Source: Vibrio cortegadensis
GTDB lineage: Bacteria > Pseudomonadota > Gammaproteobacteria > Enterobacterales > Vibrionaceae
Length of the DNA stretch: 64,000 nucleotides
Direction of reading: 5' to 3'
Assembly: GCF_024347395.1 (NCBI RefSeq)
Contig: NZ_AP025472.1
Span: forward strand, 2,480,001-2,544,000
Shown here: positions 21,877 through 29,478 of the stretch, piece after piece
Layout: each line of letters begins with the position of its first letter
Numbering within the stretch: the first letter of the stretch is position 1
Notes under the pieces: model-generated
Told to the model about the DNA's origin: nothing
Seen by the model: only the letters and a program-made list of their open reading frames with translations
The model's database searches: none
Program-made: the position numbers and the translations under genes

Positions 21877-22602
21877 TTATTCAATCCAGATAAAGGCGGC
21901 TTGGCGGCCGGTAATACCATCACGTCGATAAGAGTAAAAACTATCTGCGTCGTGATACGTACATAGATTGCTATTAAAGACAGATTGAACACCAGCTCGA
22001 TTTAATCTTTGCGTTGCAAGCAACCCAATATCCGCTAAATATTTATTTGCTTGAGATTGAGGTCGAAAAGCCTCAATAGCATGCTCATCAAACTCAACGA
22101 ATGCATTCACAACATCATCACCAACTTCAAACGCACTTTTTCCTATCGCAGGGCCAAGCCAAGCAATAACTTCACCATCAAACTTTTCTACTGCATTTTC
22201 TAAAATACCATTAGCTAATCCACGCCAACCAGCATGAACAGCTGCGACTTGTGAACCTTGGGTATTCGTTAATAACACAGGGAGGCAATCTGCCGTCATA
22301 GCAGAGCAAACAACATTGGACTGCTGGGTAAATAGCCCATCAGCATCTAAAATTGACTCAGTAGGAGAGCCTATATTCAATACGGTTGTCGAGTGTGTTT
22401 GATTCAACCATATTGGGTTAGACGGCATATTCGAGTGCTTAACTAACCTATTACGGTTCTGAATAACGATAGATTCATCATCCCCCACATGAGTACCTAA
22501 ATTTAAGCCTTTATATACCCCATTCGACACGCCATCGAAGCGAGTCGAACTGAAAGCTTTAATATTTTTAGGTGCACTCCACTGAGGGATGATTAACTTC
22601 AT
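21877..22602 (-). CDS. pgeF: Peptidoglycan editing factor PgeF (YfiH family)
   Basis: PgeF is a cytoplasmic Cu/Zn-binding multicopper-oxidase-like enzyme (laccase domain, formerly YfiH). It prevents wrong amino acids such as L-Ser from staying in UDP-MurNAc peptides. The 241-aa protein has the family metal-ligand motifs: an early His in LNLGTHVGDD, the Cys in CSAMTADCLPVLL, and the His in VAAVHAGWRGLANGI. The C-terminus has the characteristic SYRRDGITGRQAAFIW. Its start codon overlaps the rluD stop by one base (TAATG), so the two are translationally coupled, and clpB follows after about 140 bp. Confidence 0.93.
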   Translation of the reverse strand: MKLIIPQWSAPKNIKAFSSTRFDGVSNGVYKGLNLGTHVGDDESIVIQNRNRLVKHSNMPSNPIWLNQTHSTTVLNIGSPTESILDADGLFTQQSNVVCSAMTADCLPVLLTNTQGSQVAAVHAGWRGLANGILENAVEKFDGEVIAWLGPAIGKSAFEVGDDVVNAFVEFDEHAIEAFRPQSQANKYLADIGLLATQRLNRAGVQSVFNSNLCTYHDADSFYSYRRDGITGRQAAFIWIE

Positions 22603-23576
22603 TAAATATCTTCAGAGAAGTTTTCTTTCGCATCAACACGTAACGCTTCTGCCATTTCGATCATATCGTCAGGCACGGGAGCATGAAACTCCATTGTCTC
22701 ATCCGTTACTGGATGATCAAACTTAAGCATAACCGCATGTAACGCTTGACGATCAAACCCACGGATCATGTCAGTCAACTCTTGAGAGGCATCTTTAGGG
22801 ATGCGAGCTCTACCGCCGTAAGCAATATCACCTAATAAAGGATATTGAAGGTAAGACATATGTACACGAATTTGGTGAGTACGACCTGTCTCTAGACGTA
22901 AACGAATACGAGTATGCTCACGGAAATGCTCCGCAACACGGTAGTGAGTCACCGCAGGTTTACCCATTTCATTAACGGCCATAAGAACACGTTTCGTAGT
23001 ATGACGGCCAATCGGCTTTTCTATCATACCACCAGCGGTCATTTTACCAATCGCAATCGCTTCATATTCACGGGTAATACGACGCTTCTGCAAAGCACGA
23101 ACTAAACGAGTTTGTGCTGGTACGGTTTTCGCAACCACCATCAAACCTGTCGTATCTTTATCCAGACGATGCACAATACCAGCACGTGGCACTTCAGCAA
23201 TTTGTGGATAATGGAATAACAACGCATTTAATACCGTACCATCAGGAGTACCTGCACCAGGATGAACGACAAGACCACGAGGCTTATTGATTACCAAGAT
23301 GTCGTCATCTTCATAAACAATATCTAGTGCAATATCTTGTGCTTCCCAACGCTCTTCGTCTTCAAGTTCAGCATGTACGATGATCTCTTCACCGCCCATA
23401 ACTCTGATACGTGGTTTAGTTATAACAACGCCATCGACTTGGATTTTGCTGTCTAAAATCCACTCTTTTACACGCGAGCGGGAAAAATCTGAGAAAAGTT
23501 CAGCTACTGCTTGGTCTAAACGTTGACCAAGTTGGCTGTCTTTTACTGTATCTGTTAGTGTGATCTGCTGAGCCAT
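22602..23576 (-). CDS. rluD: 23S rRNA pseudouridine(1911/1915/1917) synthase RluD
   Basis: RluD converts three uridines of 23S helix 69 to pseudouridine, needed for normal 50S assembly and termination. The 324-aa protein has an N-terminal S4 RNA-binding domain (about 15-80) and the RluA-type catalytic core with the active-site Asp in HRLDKDTTGLMVVAKT (near residue 139). It also has the conserved RLETGRTHQIRVHMSYL motif. It heads the rluD-pgeF pair and is divergent from bamD across a 138-bp gap, the same arrangement as in enterics. Confidence 0.97.
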   Translation of the reverse strand: MAQQITLTDTVKDSQLGQRLDQAVAELFSDFSRSRVKEWILDSKIQVDGVVITKPRIRVMGGEEIIVHAELEDEERWEAQDIALDIVYEDDDILVINKPRGLVVHPGAGTPDGTVLNALLFHYPQIAEVPRAGIVHRLDKDTTGLMVVAKTVPAQTRLVRALQKRRITREYEAIAIGKMTAGGMIEKPIGRHTTKRVLMAVNEMGKPAVTHYRVAEHFREHTRIRLRLETGRTHQIRVHMSYLQYPLLGDIAYGGRARIPKDASQELTDMIRGFDRQALHAVMLKFDHPVTDETMEFHAPVPDDMIEMAEALRVDAKENFSEDI

Positions 23577-23714
23577 ATCGAACTTTTTTAAAAACCGTGA
23601 GACTAATACCCATGACTATGGATAGAATAGGACAATTGCATCATTGTATCTGTTACTGATAAGAAAGTAACGGAAGCTTACGAAATATTTAAATTCAAGG
23701 AATCGACTCCTGAC

Positions 23715-24440
23715 ATGAAACGCCAAACTTTATCAGGCTTATTAGCTATATCACTGCTGGCTGGATGTTCTAGTAGTGAAGAAATTGTACCTGATGTGCC
23801 ACCATCAGAGCTCTATTCAGAAGCGCAAATATCATTACAAAGTGGTAGCTGGTTTACTGCAATAGAAAAACTTGAAGCGTTAGACTCTCGTTATCCATTT
23901 GGAGCATACTCTGAACAGGTTCAACTTGATCTTATTTATGCTTACTACAAAAACGATGATCTCGCTCTAGGTTTAGCCACGATTTCTCGCTTCCTTCGCC
24001 TAAACCCGACACATGAGAAGGCGGACTGGGTACTGTATATGCGAGGTTTGACACACATGGCTCAAGACCGAAACTTCATGCATGATCTATTGAGCATTGA
24101 CCGTTCGGATCGCGATCCAGAGCCAGTAAAATTAGCGTTTGCTGACTTTAAAAAACTATTGCAGCGTAGCCCTGAAAGCCCTTACGCAGAAGATGCACAA
24201 AAACGCATGTTCGCTTTAAAAAATCGTCTTGCTGAATATGATTTAGCAACCGCTGATTTTTACTTACGCCGTGAAGCATGGATTGCTGCGATCAATCGCT
24301 GCCAAGAGCTACAAAAAACATATCCTGATACAGTAGCCGCCCGAAAATCACTCAATATTCAGCTTCAAGCTTATAAAGAGTTAGGGTTGGAAGACGCCAT
24401 TGCACGAACAGAAGCGTTGATAGAATTAAATCCAATTTAA
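23715..24440 (+). CDS. bamD: Outer membrane assembly lipoprotein BamD
   Basis: BamD is an essential lipoprotein of the BAM complex that inserts beta-barrel proteins into the outer membrane. The 241-aa precursor has a short signal peptide and the lipobox LLAGC (Cys18). TPR-type helical repeats follow from about residue 33, with motifs such as FTAIEKLEALDSRYPFG and ESPYAEDAQKRM. The length matches the family. It is divergent from rluD and followed by a strong terminator. Confidence 0.97.
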   Translation: MKRQTLSGLLAISLLAGCSSSEEIVPDVPPSELYSEAQISLQSGSWFTAIEKLEALDSRYPFGAYSEQVQLDLIYAYYKNDDLALGLATISRFLRLNPTHEKADWVLYMRGLTHMAQDRNFMHDLLSIDRSDRDPEPVKLAFADFKKLLQRSPESPYAEDAQKRMFALKNRLAEYDLATADFYLRREAWIAAINRCQELQKTYPDTVAARKSLNIQLQAYKELGLEDAIARTEALIELNPI

Positions 24441-24463
24441 CTGAAACTCGTTGAATGACACCG

Positions 24464-24495
24464 TTAAGCCGCTTGATTATTAAGCGGCTTTTTTA
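24464..24495 (+). terminator. Terminator of bamD
   Basis: A 9-bp stem AAGCCGCTT / AAGCGGCTT with a short A/T loop is followed by a run of T residues, about 25 bp after the bamD stop. Confidence 0.88.
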
Positions 24496-24583
24496 TGTCT
24501 ATCGACTGACAAACTTGCTGGATAGTTGTTCAATACGTATGATAAATGTAATGATTTAACAAAGTATCAACATGGAGGTTGAT

Positions 24584-26029
24584 GTGAAAAAATTACTTTT
24601 ACTGCTCGTTATCACGATATTCATTCCTCCCAAAGGACTCGCTTTAGAGCTATCGCCTTTGAGCAAAGAACCGTATGTGGGCGACTTTGATCGTCTATCA
24701 AAACGGAATGTCATACGAGTTCTTGTCTCTGCTGATCTAGGTTTTTACTATGTTGAAGCAGGAAAGCCGAAAGGCATCATTGCTGAAATGCTATACCACT
24801 TTGAGAAACAACTTAAAAAACAGTCTCAATATTTAAATGTTCAAATTATTCCAGTTCAACGTGATGATTTATTACCCTCACTGACTAGCGGCTACGGTGA
24901 TGTGGCAGTCGCCAATTTAACCATCACCGACAAGCGGTTAGAAATTATCGATTTCAGTAACCCTGTTATCAACAATATCCAAGAGATCATCGTTACCAAC
25001 AAAGATCATCCTCAAATAACCGCTATCGAACAACTCAGTGGTAAAGAGGTTTGGGTGCGAGCCAGCTCTAGTTATTTTGAAAGCCTTCAAGTTATCAATC
25101 AAAAACTCGACCAGCAAGGTTTGGCCCCTGTCACCGTTCAGTTCATTGAAGAGACGCTACAGGATTATGAACTTATCGAAATGGTGAACCAGGGGTACAT
25201 TAATGCCACTATCTTAGATAGTCATAAAACTAAGTTATGGCTTAGTGTGATGGAAAATATCCAAATTCATCCGCAACTCCCACTAAGAGAAAATGGTGAG
25301 ATAGCATGGGCACTACGCCAAAACAGCCCGAAGCTCAAAGCGACACTCAATAAATACATTAAAACTGCAAAATCGGGCACACTTCTGGGCAACGTTATTT
25401 ATGACAAATATATAGACAACACTCGATGGCTAAGTCGTGCTTTAAATCCAAAGAAAATCGCCAAACTTAATCATATATCAGAGCTCTTCAGCCAATACTC
25501 AAGTCAATATGAATTTGAACCGCTAATGATCTCAGCACAGGCATATCAGGAGTCCGGGTTAGACCAAAGTAAAGTGTCGCACCGAGGCGCAGTCGGTATT
25601 ATGCAAGTGCTCCCAAGTACCGCAAAAGATCCCTATGTCAACATTCCAGACATCTATCAATTAGAGAATAATATTCATGCTGGGGTGAAATATATGAGAT
25701 TTATTAAAGATCGCTACTTTTCAGATAATGACATGAGTGTTGATGATCAAATCTATTTTTCGTTAGCAGCCTATAATGCGGGGCCAGCTCAAATAAGACG
25801 AATCCGCAAACTCGCTCTAAAGCATGGTTATGATCCTAATGTATGGTTTAAAAATGTAGAAGTGATTGCCCGACGTAACATCGGAAGGGAGCCTGTTCAT
25901 TATGTTGCCAACATCAATCGATATTACGTGGTATACAAACAACTCGCTGCCATTCAAAAAGTACGAGATAAAGGAAATGCAGTACTTTTGAAGGATAACC
26001 AAGTGAGGTTTATGGACATGTCTCCATAG
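24584..26029 (+). CDS. MltF-like membrane-associated lytic transglycosylase
   Basis: This is a periplasmic murein-cleaving enzyme combining an amino-acid-binding-like domain with a lytic transglycosylase domain, the MltF architecture. I start it at the GTG at 24584, preceded by a perfect GGAGGT six bases upstream, giving 481 aa. A start at 24572 would overlap that ribosome site. It has a hydrophobic signal peptide (KKLLLLLVITIFI), a SBP_bac_3 domain (about 45-265), then an SLT domain (about 290-440). The catalytic Glu lies in AQAYQESGLD, followed by GAVGIMQVLPSTA and AAYNAGPAQIRR. It lies between bamD and raiA, where enterics have no such gene; true orthology to MltF is not certain. Confidence 0.85.
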   Translation: MKKLLLLLVITIFIPPKGLALELSPLSKEPYVGDFDRLSKRNVIRVLVSADLGFYYVEAGKPKGIIAEMLYHFEKQLKKQSQYLNVQIIPVQRDDLLPSLTSGYGDVAVANLTITDKRLEIIDFSNPVINNIQEIIVTNKDHPQITAIEQLSGKEVWVRASSSYFESLQVINQKLDQQGLAPVTVQFIEETLQDYELIEMVNQGYINATILDSHKTKLWLSVMENIQIHPQLPLRENGEIAWALRQNSPKLKATLNKYIKTAKSGTLLGNVIYDKYIDNTRWLSRALNPKKIAKLNHISELFSQYSSQYEFEPLMISAQAYQESGLDQSKVSHRGAVGIMQVLPSTAKDPYVNIPDIYQLENNIHAGVKYMRFIKDRYFSDNDMSVDDQIYFSLAAYNAGPAQIRRIRKLALKHGYDPNVWFKNVEVIARRNIGREPVHYVANINRYYVVYKQLAAIQKVRDKGNAVLLKDNQVRFMDMSP

Positions 26030-26057
26030 TAATCAAGCTGTGATGACTGAAATGCAA

Positions 26058-26091
26058 AAATGCCGCTCAATCAAATGACGAGCGGCATTTT
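26058..26091 (+). terminator. Terminator after the MltF-like gene
   Basis: An 11-bp stem AAATGCCGCTC / GAGCGGCATTT (loop of ~11 nt) is followed by TTTT. The region 26092-26412 has no gene and holds the raiA regulatory region. Confidence 0.8.
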
Positions 26092-26330
26092 AACATTCAA
26101 ATGTATAACTTATGAGCATCAGTGAATCTGTATCACATTTAGGCTCTGGACGTTTATTCATCATCAAAATATTCAGGCTGTAAAAACTCCCCAAAAATGA
26201 TGAATTTTCAGCGTATTACCCTTACCAATCTATCTTGTTTTTTTTTGATAACAAGGTATTTCAGCAGAAAATAAAGAAAGATTTGCGTAAGATCACATTT
26301 AATTTCACCGCCCTATAATCCGCACCAAAG

Positions 26331-26346
26331 AGTGATCTATATCACA
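26331..26346 (+). promoter_or_regulatory. Candidate CRP site upstream of raiA
   Basis: AGTGATCTATATCACA matches the CRP layout TGTGA-N6-TCACA at nine of ten positions. It lies 12 bp downstream of a TATAAT (26314-26319) with a poor -35, and 66 bp before raiA. The motif ATCACATTT recurs three times in this region (26132, 26292, 26341). Confidence 0.5.
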
Positions 26347-26412
26347 TTTATTTAGCTTTATATCCGTAATCTGGAGTTAACCCATGAGGGATGACACAGA
26401 GGAAAACTCAAT

Positions 26413-26745
26413 ATGAAAGTACAAATCACTGGTAAAAACATCGACATCACCTCTGCAATTCGTGAGCACATTGAAGCTAAATTTAAGAAACTAGAGAAGT
26501 GGCAAGTAGACATCATTGGTTGTCAAACAAGCTTTAGCGAAGAGCCAAATAAACAGAAAAAATTCGAGGCTATTATCACGGTTCCTAAAGGACAACTTGT
26601 TGCTTCCGCTGTAAACGAAGATCTATACAAAGCGGTTAATGAAGTAGAACAAAAACTAGAACGCCAACTGAATAAACTACGCCACAAACCAGAAGCTCGT
26701 CGTTCTGAAAAACCTGAGATAGAAGAAGCTGAAGAAGTCGAATAA
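26413..26745 (+). CDS. raiA: Ribosome-associated inhibitor RaiA (YfiA/HPF family)
   Basis: This is a small stationary-phase and cold-stress factor that binds the 30S subunit at the decoding centre and blocks translation. The 110-aa protein has the S30AE domain (MKVQITGKNIDITSAIREHIEAKF...) and an acidic C-terminal tail (EIEEAEEVE) typical of RaiA rather than the short HPF. An SD sequence (GAGGA) precedes the ATG by about 11 bases. It lies directly upstream of the pheL-pheA unit, as in enterics, and is separated from it by a terminator. Confidence 0.93.
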   Translation: MKVQITGKNIDITSAIREHIEAKFKKLEKWQVDIIGCQTSFSEEPNKQKKFEAIITVPKGQLVASAVNEDLYKAVNEVEQKLERQLNKLRHKPEARRSEKPEIEEAEEVE

Positions 26746-26760
26746 AAAATAAGGATTTAA

Positions 26761-26787
26761 GATAGCGCCTACGGGCGCTATTTTTTT
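26761..26787 (+). terminator. Terminator of raiA
   Basis: A stem ATAGCGCC / GGGCGCTAT (loop TAC region) is followed by seven T residues, 15 bp after the raiA stop. Confidence 0.88.
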
Positions 26788-26848
26788 GCTTGACGCCTTA
26801 TCCCTGCTTGCTTATTGTGTTTAAACATTCAGCGATAAATTACTATTT

Positions 26849-26896
26849 ATGCATACCAAACAACTGTTCTTTTTTGACTTATTTTTTCTTCCATAA
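26849..26896 (+). CDS. pheL: pheA leader peptide PheL
   Basis: A 15-codon open frame encodes MHTKQLFFFDLFFLP, with five phenylalanines in the last nine residues, ending in TAA. It lies 134 bp upstream of pheA and 44 bp before an intrinsic terminator, the layout of phenylalanine attenuation. Ribosome stalling at the Phe codons would favour antiterminator pairing and pheA transcription. The sequence differs from enteric PheL, but composition and position are the same. The ribosome-binding site is weak, and a longer overlapping frame starting at 26790 is not coding. Confidence 0.85.
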   Translation: MHTKQLFFFDLFFLP

Positions 26897-26940
26897 CTGG
26901 GGGCGAACTCGTTTTCGAAAGAAAAGTCAAAAACGAACAG

Positions 26941-26969
26941 AAGCCTCCCAAAATGGGGGGCTTTTTTAT
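26941..26969 (+). terminator. pheA attenuator
   Basis: A 9-bp stem AAGCCTCCC / GGGGGGCTT (one G-U pair) is followed by TTTTTT, ending 14 bp before the pheA ATG. Upstream complementary pieces TCGTTTT and AAAACGA (about 26910 and 26931) can form a competing structure. Confidence 0.82.
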
Positions 26970-26982
26970 AAGGACAATTTTA

Positions 26983-28158
26983 ATGACTGACAGCCATATC
27001 TCTCTTGATGAGATCCGTTTACGACTCAATGAACTTGATGACCAACTTCTGAGCCTATTCTCAGAACGCCGTAAACTCAGTATTGAAGTTGCTAAAAGCA
27101 AAGTAGAAACATCCAAACCAGTACGCGACGCTTCTCGCGAACAGCAACTGTTAGTCAAATTAATCAACAACGGCAAAAATAAGTATGATCTTGATGCTCA
27201 ATACATCACTAAGCTTTTTCATACCATTATTGAAGACTCCGTATTGCTGCAACAATCTTACTTACAAAATTTAGCGAATCCTCAGAATAGAAAACCTTTA
27301 GCCCGAGTAGCGTTTCTTGGTTCAAAAGGATCGTATTCACACCTTGCAAGCCGTGAATATTTCAGCCGTAAAAATATGGAGCTTGTTGAGCTCAATTGCG
27401 ATCACTTTAAAGATGTCGCCAATACCGTAGAGTCTGGCCACGCTGATTACGGAGTGTTGCCAATAGAGAACACCAGCTCAGGCTCAATTAATGAAGTCTA
27501 TGACCTTCTGCAGCACACCACTTTGTATATTGTTGGCGAACTCACCCAACCCATTGAGCACTGCCTTGTTGCAACAGAAGAGATCCGAATCGAACAAATT
27601 AAAACCCTCTACTCACACCCTCAGCCGCACCAACAATGCAGTGAGTTCTTGAGCAGAATGAAAGGCGTGAAATTAGAGTCATGCGTGAGCACAGCCGATG
27701 CGATGCAAAAAGTAAAAGAGTTAAATCGCACCGATGTGGCCGCGATTGGAAACTCATCAAGTGGCAAGCTGTATGGATTGCAATCCATTCAAGGCAACAT
27801 CGCCAATCAAACTGAAAACCATACACGATTCATTGTGGTTGCTCGTAAACCCGTTGAAGTTTCACCGCAGATCCCGGCAAAGACAACGCTCATCATGTCG
27901 ACGTCACAACAGGCGGGCTCTCTAGTTGAGACGCTACTGGTACTACAGCGTTATGGCATTAACATGAATAAATTGGAGTCACGACCAATCATGGGCAACC
28001 CATGGGAAGAGATGTTTTATGTCGATTTAGAATCTCACCTAGACTCTATAGAGATGCAACAAGCTATTGTGGAGTTAACCAAAATAACTCGCCACCTGAA
28101 AGTTTTAGGCTGCTACCCTAGCGAAAATGTAAAACCGACTCAGGTGAAACTTGCGTAG
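26983..28158 (+). CDS. pheA: Chorismate mutase / prephenate dehydratase PheA
   Basis: This bifunctional cytoplasmic enzyme makes phenylpyruvate from chorismate. From the ATG at 26983 (SD AAGGA) it is 391 aa. Order: AroQ chorismate mutase domain (about 5-90, LDEIRLRLNELDDQLLSLFSERR), prephenate dehydratase (about 105-285, with FLGSKGSYSHLAS and NTSSGSINEVYD) and a C-terminal ACT domain for Phe feedback (about 300-375, including LESRPIMGNPWEEMFYVDLE). The ten residues encoded before this ATG overlap the attenuator and are not part of the family. Control is by the pheL attenuator upstream. Confidence 0.97.
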   Translation: MTDSHISLDEIRLRLNELDDQLLSLFSERRKLSIEVAKSKVETSKPVRDASREQQLLVKLINNGKNKYDLDAQYITKLFHTIIEDSVLLQQSYLQNLANPQNRKPLARVAFLGSKGSYSHLASREYFSRKNMELVELNCDHFKDVANTVESGHADYGVLPIENTSSGSINEVYDLLQHTTLYIVGELTQPIEHCLVATEEIRIEQIKTLYSHPQPHQQCSEFLSRMKGVKLESCVSTADAMQKVKELNRTDVAAIGNSSSGKLYGLQSIQGNIANQTENHTRFIVVARKPVEVSPQIPAKTTLIMSTSQQAGSLVETLLVLQRYGINMNKLESRPIMGNPWEEMFYVDLESHLDSIEMQQAIVELTKITRHLKVLGCYPSENVKPTQVKLA

Positions 28159-28254
28159 CCTGCACAACGTAACTTTCGCAGGTACGTAAAACGTAAATAA
28201 CGAGATAAGCAGACAATTATTTCTGTAACGAACCGTTTTGATATAGGGAACTAA

Positions 28255-29343
28255 ATGAAATCATTCTTTACAGCAATCAACTGTTTGCTTGTCATATTTT
28301 TGCATACTGGTAAAGCTTACGCTCAAGAAGATCCACAAACACTCACCATTTTTAACTGGCAATATTACCTATCTGAACCGGTGATTGATTTATGGGAGCA
28401 GGAAACCAATGTCAAAATAAAGCAGATCTATTTTGATAGTGACACCGACAGAGATCGAATTATCAATCAACTGCAAGGGAATGAGGTTGATATTGCTGTA
28501 CTCGATGAAGTAGCGACTCGTAACTTTACCCGCAATAACAAGTTATTAGACCTAACAGCCACGGACAGTTTAACCAATTTGTCCAACATACCAAAAATTT
28601 GGAAGAATCAGTGCAGTTCTAACGCTGTGCCCTATTTCTGGGGGACTTTAGGGTTAATTTACCGTAAAGACATCTACCCGATACCACCGAATACATGGCG
28701 TGCTTTACTCTATCCGCAATCTTATTCCAAAAATATGCAACAGCGGAATATTGGCATGCTGGCAGACTATAGCGATATGTTGATGCCCTCTCTATTTTTA
28801 AGAGGCTTGTCTATCCATGAATCCAATAAGGAAGACTTAACTCAAGTCTATGCTGAGCTTCAACAGCAAATTCCATTCGTCAGAACCTATGAGTATATTT
28901 TGACTTACTTAATGCATAACCCCCAAGAAATGGCGAACATTCATTTAGCTCTCGCCTATAGCGGGGATACGCAGGTACTCAATCATTTAGGTTCTCACTA
29001 CCAGTGGGGCTATACCGTTCCAAAAGAGGGAACAGTATTATGGGTCGATTGCTTAGCGGTTTTGAAGTCATCAAAAAAACCTCAACTGGCGCTCTCATTT
29101 ATTAATTTTTTGCATCGTCCAAACATTGCAGCGATAAATGCGAGAGAGCTTGGCAATTCAACAACGAACTCTAAAGCAATCACATTATTAGAAGCCGAAG
29201 GTGATCACTCTCAATCACTCTATCCAGATATGAGCATCATCCAACGCTCACAATTTTATTCAACACAGGACAATGCATCGATGACGCTTAGAAGCCGGAT
29301 ACGCAACGCCATAATCAAAGAACATAGTAGCCAAATAGAATAA
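28255..29343 (+). CDS. nspS: Periplasmic polyamine sensor NspS
   Basis: NspS is a PotD-like periplasmic protein which in Vibrio cholerae senses norspermidine and spermidine and signals through MbaA rather than transporting them. The 362-aa protein has a signal peptide (about 1-24) and the spermidine/putrescine-binding fold: LTIFNWQYYLSEPVIDLWEQETN, VDIAVLDEVATRNF and VPYFWGTLGLIYRKD. No transporter permease or ATPase genes are nearby. The next gene is the membrane GGDEF/EAL protein MbaA, which supports the sensor role. It follows pheA after 96 bp. Confidence 0.9.
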   Translation: MKSFFTAINCLLVIFLHTGKAYAQEDPQTLTIFNWQYYLSEPVIDLWEQETNVKIKQIYFDSDTDRDRIINQLQGNEVDIAVLDEVATRNFTRNNKLLDLTATDSLTNLSNIPKIWKNQCSSNAVPYFWGTLGLIYRKDIYPIPPNTWRALLYPQSYSKNMQQRNIGMLADYSDMLMPSLFLRGLSIHESNKEDLTQVYAELQQQIPFVRTYEYILTYLMHNPQEMANIHLALAYSGDTQVLNHLGSHYQWGYTVPKEGTVLWVDCLAVLKSSKKPQLALSFINFLHRPNIAAINARELGNSTTNSKAITLLEAEGDHSQSLYPDMSIIQRSQFYSTQDNASMTLRSRIRNAIIKEHSSQIE

Positions 29344-29478
29344 GTATTCACCATTCAGATGAGAATAAAACCGTACTTTCATTAGCTTAGAGTGCTATTA
29401 TTTTATAAACCAAGTGCTAAGACCTACCAACAGCATGGTATTACATTCCCCAAATAAGGTAACTTGTATTTATTCGTT

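Noticed and set aside
26122..26138. AGTGA...TCACA near 26122 as a second CRP site
   Set aside because: The spacing between the half-sites is seven instead of six bases, which CRP does not tolerate well.
26790..26990. 66-codon frame overlapping the pheA leader
   Set aside because: It overlaps the raiA terminator tail, the pheL frame and the attenuator in another reading frame. The 15-codon PheL frame explains the Phe-rich stretch.
28255..29343. PotD-type polyamine ABC transporter component
   Set aside because: No permease or ATPase genes are adjacent, and the following gene is the MbaA-type signalling protein, so a sensor role fits better.
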